In this document: positions 62,092-64,000 of the stretch, in pieces
Position numbering within the stretch: position 1 is the stretch's first letter
Layout of the letters: each line of letters opens with the position of its first letter
Origin: Actinoalloteichus hoggarensis
GTDB taxonomy: Bacteria > Actinomycetota > Actinomycetes > Mycobacteriales > Pseudonocardiaceae
Assembly (NCBI RefSeq): GCF_002234535.1
Contig: NZ_CP022521.1
Span: 1,240,001-1,304,000 of the forward strand
DNA: 64,000 nt
Reading direction: 5' to 3'
Made by a program: the position numbers and the translations under genes
Notes under the pieces: generated by a model
What the model was told of the DNA's origin: nothing
The model's input: only the letters and a program-made list of their open reading frames with translations
The model's database searches: none

Positions 62092-62961
62092 ATGCTCGCC
62101 ATGTCCTCTCGTGTGTCGGCCGCGATCCTCGCGGCGATCGTCGCGGCGAGCATGCTCGTTCCGCAGCCCGCCGCGGTCGCCCAGGTGCCGACGGTCCGGC
62201 TGCTCGGTGAGCAGACGATCCCCCACCGAACGAACTTCCAGGACACCGTCGTCGGCGGGCTCTCCTCCATCGACCATGATCCCGAGACCGGGCGGTACGC
62301 CCTGCTCAGCGACGACTGGTCGGACTACAGCCCGGCGCGCTACTACACCGCCGCGATCGAGCTGGACGCCGACGGCCTGCACGACGTCGCACTGACCGAC
62401 GTCACGCTGCTGCGCCGCCCCGACGGTCAGACCTACCCGACGATCCAGGACTGGCGCGTCGAGCAGCACGGGTACCCCGAGGGCGTCCGCAACGCCTTCG
62501 GCACCGTCGACCCGGAGGAGCTGCGCATCGACCCGTTGACCGGCGACCTCGCCTGGACCTCGGAGGGACAGCGCAACGTGCTGTCCGGCGGCTCGCCCGC
62601 CGATGCGGAGCCGGTACTGCTCGATCCGACGATCCGGCCGTCCACCGCCGACACCACCCCGTTCCTGGTGCTGGAGCGCGACTACGTCGGCGACGCGGGC
62701 ACCAGCATCCGCATCGTCGAGGTCTCCACGTCCCGGGCCGCCGACGTGCTGGATCGACACTCCCTCGCCGACGGCGACTTCCGACCCGTGTCGAAACGTC
62801 CGCTGGTCGACCTCGGCGAACCGGGAGCGACGATCGACGACATCGAGGGGATCACCTGGGGGCCTGCCCTGCCGTCGGGGGAGCGGACGCTGCTGCTGGT
62901 AGGCGGCGACGACTTCTCCTCCGCACAGTCCACCCGTATCACCGCCCTGGCGGTCGGCTGA
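62092..62961 (+). CDS. Secreted phytase-like (esterase-like) protein with internal deletion
   Basis: A 289-residue exported protein. A Sec signal (AAILAAIVAASMLVPQPAAVAQ) is followed by the phytase-like beta-propeller family start: GGLSSIDHDPETGRYALLSD then DWSDYSPARYYTAAIEL, then GTVDPEELRIDPLTGDLAWT. The usual family length is about 370-400 residues. Here the segment DAEPVLLDPTIRPS jumps directly to TPFLVLERDYVGDAGTSIRI, which in relatives is about 80 residues later, so an in-frame internal piece seems missing. The end, DIEGITWGPALPSGERTLLL, is intact. Function may be lost or altered. Two hairpins follow the stop. Confidence 0.78.
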   Translation: MLAMSSRVSAAILAAIVAASMLVPQPAAVAQVPTVRLLGEQTIPHRTNFQDTVVGGLSSIDHDPETGRYALLSDDWSDYSPARYYTAAIELDADGLHDVALTDVTLLRRPDGQTYPTIQDWRVEQHGYPEGVRNAFGTVDPEELRIDPLTGDLAWTSEGQRNVLSGGSPADAEPVLLDPTIRPSTADTTPFLVLERDYVGDAGTSIRIVEVSTSRAADVLDRHSLADGDFRPVSKRPLVDLGEPGATIDDIEGITWGPALPSGERTLLLVGGDDFSSAQSTRITALAVG

Positions 62962-62979
62962 TCGTCGATCACCTGCGAA

Positions 62980-63000
62980 CGGGTTCGACGGACGAACCCG
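62980..63000. terminator. GC hairpin after the phytase-like gene
   Basis: CGGGTTCG, loop ACGGA, CGAACCCG: a perfect 8-bp stem beginning 18 bp beyond the stop codon. It is a likely terminator of the phytase-like gene. No U-tract follows. Confidence 0.55.
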
Positions 63001-63008
63001 GGCGGCAC

Positions 63009-63055
63009 GTCGGGCGTGACGTCGGTGCATTCGGGGCGCCGACGTCACGCCCGAC
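63009..63055. terminator. Strong hairpin between convergent genes
   Basis: A perfect 17-bp inverted repeat (left arm GTCGGGCGTGACGTCGG at 63009-63025, right arm at 63039-63055) with a 13-base loop. It lies between the convergent phytase-like and PepX-like genes and would work in both directions. Confidence 0.75.
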
Positions 63056-63165
63056 ACATCAGGCATGCCGCATCAGGGCGTCGCGCGCGGCGGTTGCGCG
63101 CCGCCGTCGCGGAGCGCCGCGAGCGAACGCCGCCTCCGGTGCGTCGGAGCTCGACGTCGTGGCCG

Positions 63166-64000
63166 TCACCGCGCGGGGTCGGCCTCCTCGGATCGCCAGT
63201 CCTCGACCACGGGAATCGACACCGACGTGCCCGACAGCTTCAGCGTCGTCTCCGGCCGTTCGCCGGGCAGGATCGTGTCGGCGGCATCGGTGCCCGCGAT
63301 GATCAGCGCGAGGCGATGGCCCGCCGGAATCACGTGATCGGTGGTGGACAGCTCGACGGTGCGTGAGTAGAACCGATCCGGACGCAGCGGCACGCGGTAG
63401 CGGGGGCTCGCGAAGCGGCCGACGTCGGCGGCGGCCGACGCGATGATCTGATGATCGACCTGCGTCGTCGTGGTCTCGGTGTCGAGGTAGCAGGCGCTGT
63501 CGGCCTCGGTGCTCTCGCCCCAGCACGACCGGGTCTCCAGATCGCGGACGCCCTGGCCCGGGCCCGCGTGATCCCGGATCGTCGCGGGTCCGTAGTCGAC
63601 CAGCGCGGCGCTCACCCTGGCCAGCGGCGTGGACGAGCGCACGGAGACCGTCACCGAGGCCTGCCCGGACAGCCGGACCTCCTCGTCCAGCGGCTCGCCG
63701 AGGAACACCAGCCGGTCGGACGCGGGCTCCTCGGGGTCGAGCGCGCGATCGTGCCTGCTGCGGTCGGGGTCGTCGACGAAGGTCCGCGTCGCCTCGGCCG
63801 GCCCGGTGGACACCAGCGAGTCGGCGCCGCCGCCGTCGCCGGGCGCGGGCCACAGCGTGTGCTGCCGCGTGCTCGCGGGCGGCCAGTCGGCCTCGTCCAC
63901 CCACTCGTCGGGGGCGTGCTCGATCCGGATCCTCGGCTCGGCGTCGATGCCGTTGTCCACGTCGAACAGGTAGTGGTCGAACCAGCGGTGCAGGGTCGCC
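63166..64000 (-). CDS. Xaa-Pro dipeptidyl-peptidase (S15/CocE-NonD) C-terminal part, 5' end outside the window
   Basis: The frame is open to base 64000, so only the C-terminal 278 residues or so are visible. It reads TLHRWFDHYLFDVDNGIDAE, the joint between the hydrolase core and the C-terminal jelly-roll of S15 peptidases. The PepX_C domain follows: VRLSGQASVTVSVRSSTPLA, ARVSAALVDYGPA, RPDRFYSRTVELSTTDHVIP and AGHRLALIIAGTDAADTI. The catalytic Ser-Asp-His lie upstream and cannot be checked here. The enzyme removes N-terminal X-Pro dipeptides and is often exported in actinomycetes. Confidence 0.9.
   Translation of the reverse strand, partial: ATLHRWFDHYLFDVDNGIDAEPRIRIEHAPDEWVDEADWPPASTRQHTLWPAPGDGGGADSLVSTGPAEATRTFVDDPDRSRHDRALDPEEPASDRLVFLGEPLDEEVRLSGQASVTVSVRSSTPLARVSAALVDYGPATIRDHAGPGQGVRDLETRSCWGESTEADSACYLDTETTTTQVDHQIIASAAADVGRFASPRYRVPLRPDRFYSRTVELSTTDHVIPAGHRLALIIAGTDAADTILPGERPETTLKLSGTSVSIPVVEDWRSEEADPAR

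Overview
The window is very GC-rich DNA with dense genes, many GTG starts and strong G/C bias at third codon positions. That fits an actinomycete. The mix of genes (P450, polyketide-type FAD monooxygenase, many TetR/LuxR/AraC regulators, GH64 glucanase, DUF5753 protein, CsoR/CopB pair) suggests a Pseudonocardiaceae- or Streptomyces-like soil bacterium. This is inference from gene content, not from a marker gene. I found no rRNA, tRNA, insertion sequence or CRISPR array.

Layout. 1-1.9 kb: the end of a DprA-like gene, followed at once by a ComF-type phosphoribosyltransferase that is split by a stop codon and a frameshift, then a small zinc-ribbon membrane protein. 2.5-5 kb: TetR regulator and FAD monooxygenase. 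6-10.3 kb: LuxR-type regulator divergent from a three-gene ABC-2 exporter operon, with a perfect 15+15 bp inverted repeat between them. 10.7-16.3 kb: LacI regulator with its own operator, an AraC / NmrA-type divergent pair, a P450 behind a long palindrome, and a TetR. 16.4-19.7 kb: copper module, csoR and a CopB-type P1B ATPase with CsoR boxes. 20-28.4 kb: lipoprotein, M48 peptidase, acetyltransferase, Tat-exported phosphoesterase/LamG protein, a decayed membrane-protein gene and an M24 peptidase.

28.5-31.4 kb is an accessory island: an orphan Rhs C-terminus with HINT and toxin domains, its likely immunity gene (both locally AT-richer), and a second, decayed HINT cassette whose second half appears inverted in place. 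31.5-43.6 kb: GH64 glucanase, FBP/FusB-like protein, methyltransferase, phosphotransferase, DrrAB exporter, an AA10-like protein without a signal peptide, a CPBP protease and a DUF5753 protein lacking its usual HTH.

43.7-48.2 kb holds the most system-like locus: four translationally coupled genes encoding an anchored solute-binding-like protein, a TelA-family protein, a lipoprotein that fuses a solute-binding domain to a VWA domain, and a small XpaC-like membrane protein. The layout suggests an envelope sensing or stress system.

48.3-64 kb: VOC/AraC pair, adenosine-deaminase relative with an altered metal-site motif, PIN toxin and antitoxin, a J-domain/NERD fusion, a NarL-type two-component system, an MmpS-like lipoprotein and its broken paralogue next to a MacB-type ABC transporter, HxlR regulator, a shortened phytase-like protein, and the C-terminal part of a PepX-type peptidase running off the right edge. 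Several intergenic regions carry perfect or near-perfect tandem repeats (6, 8, 15 and 17 bp units), which is unusual for one window.
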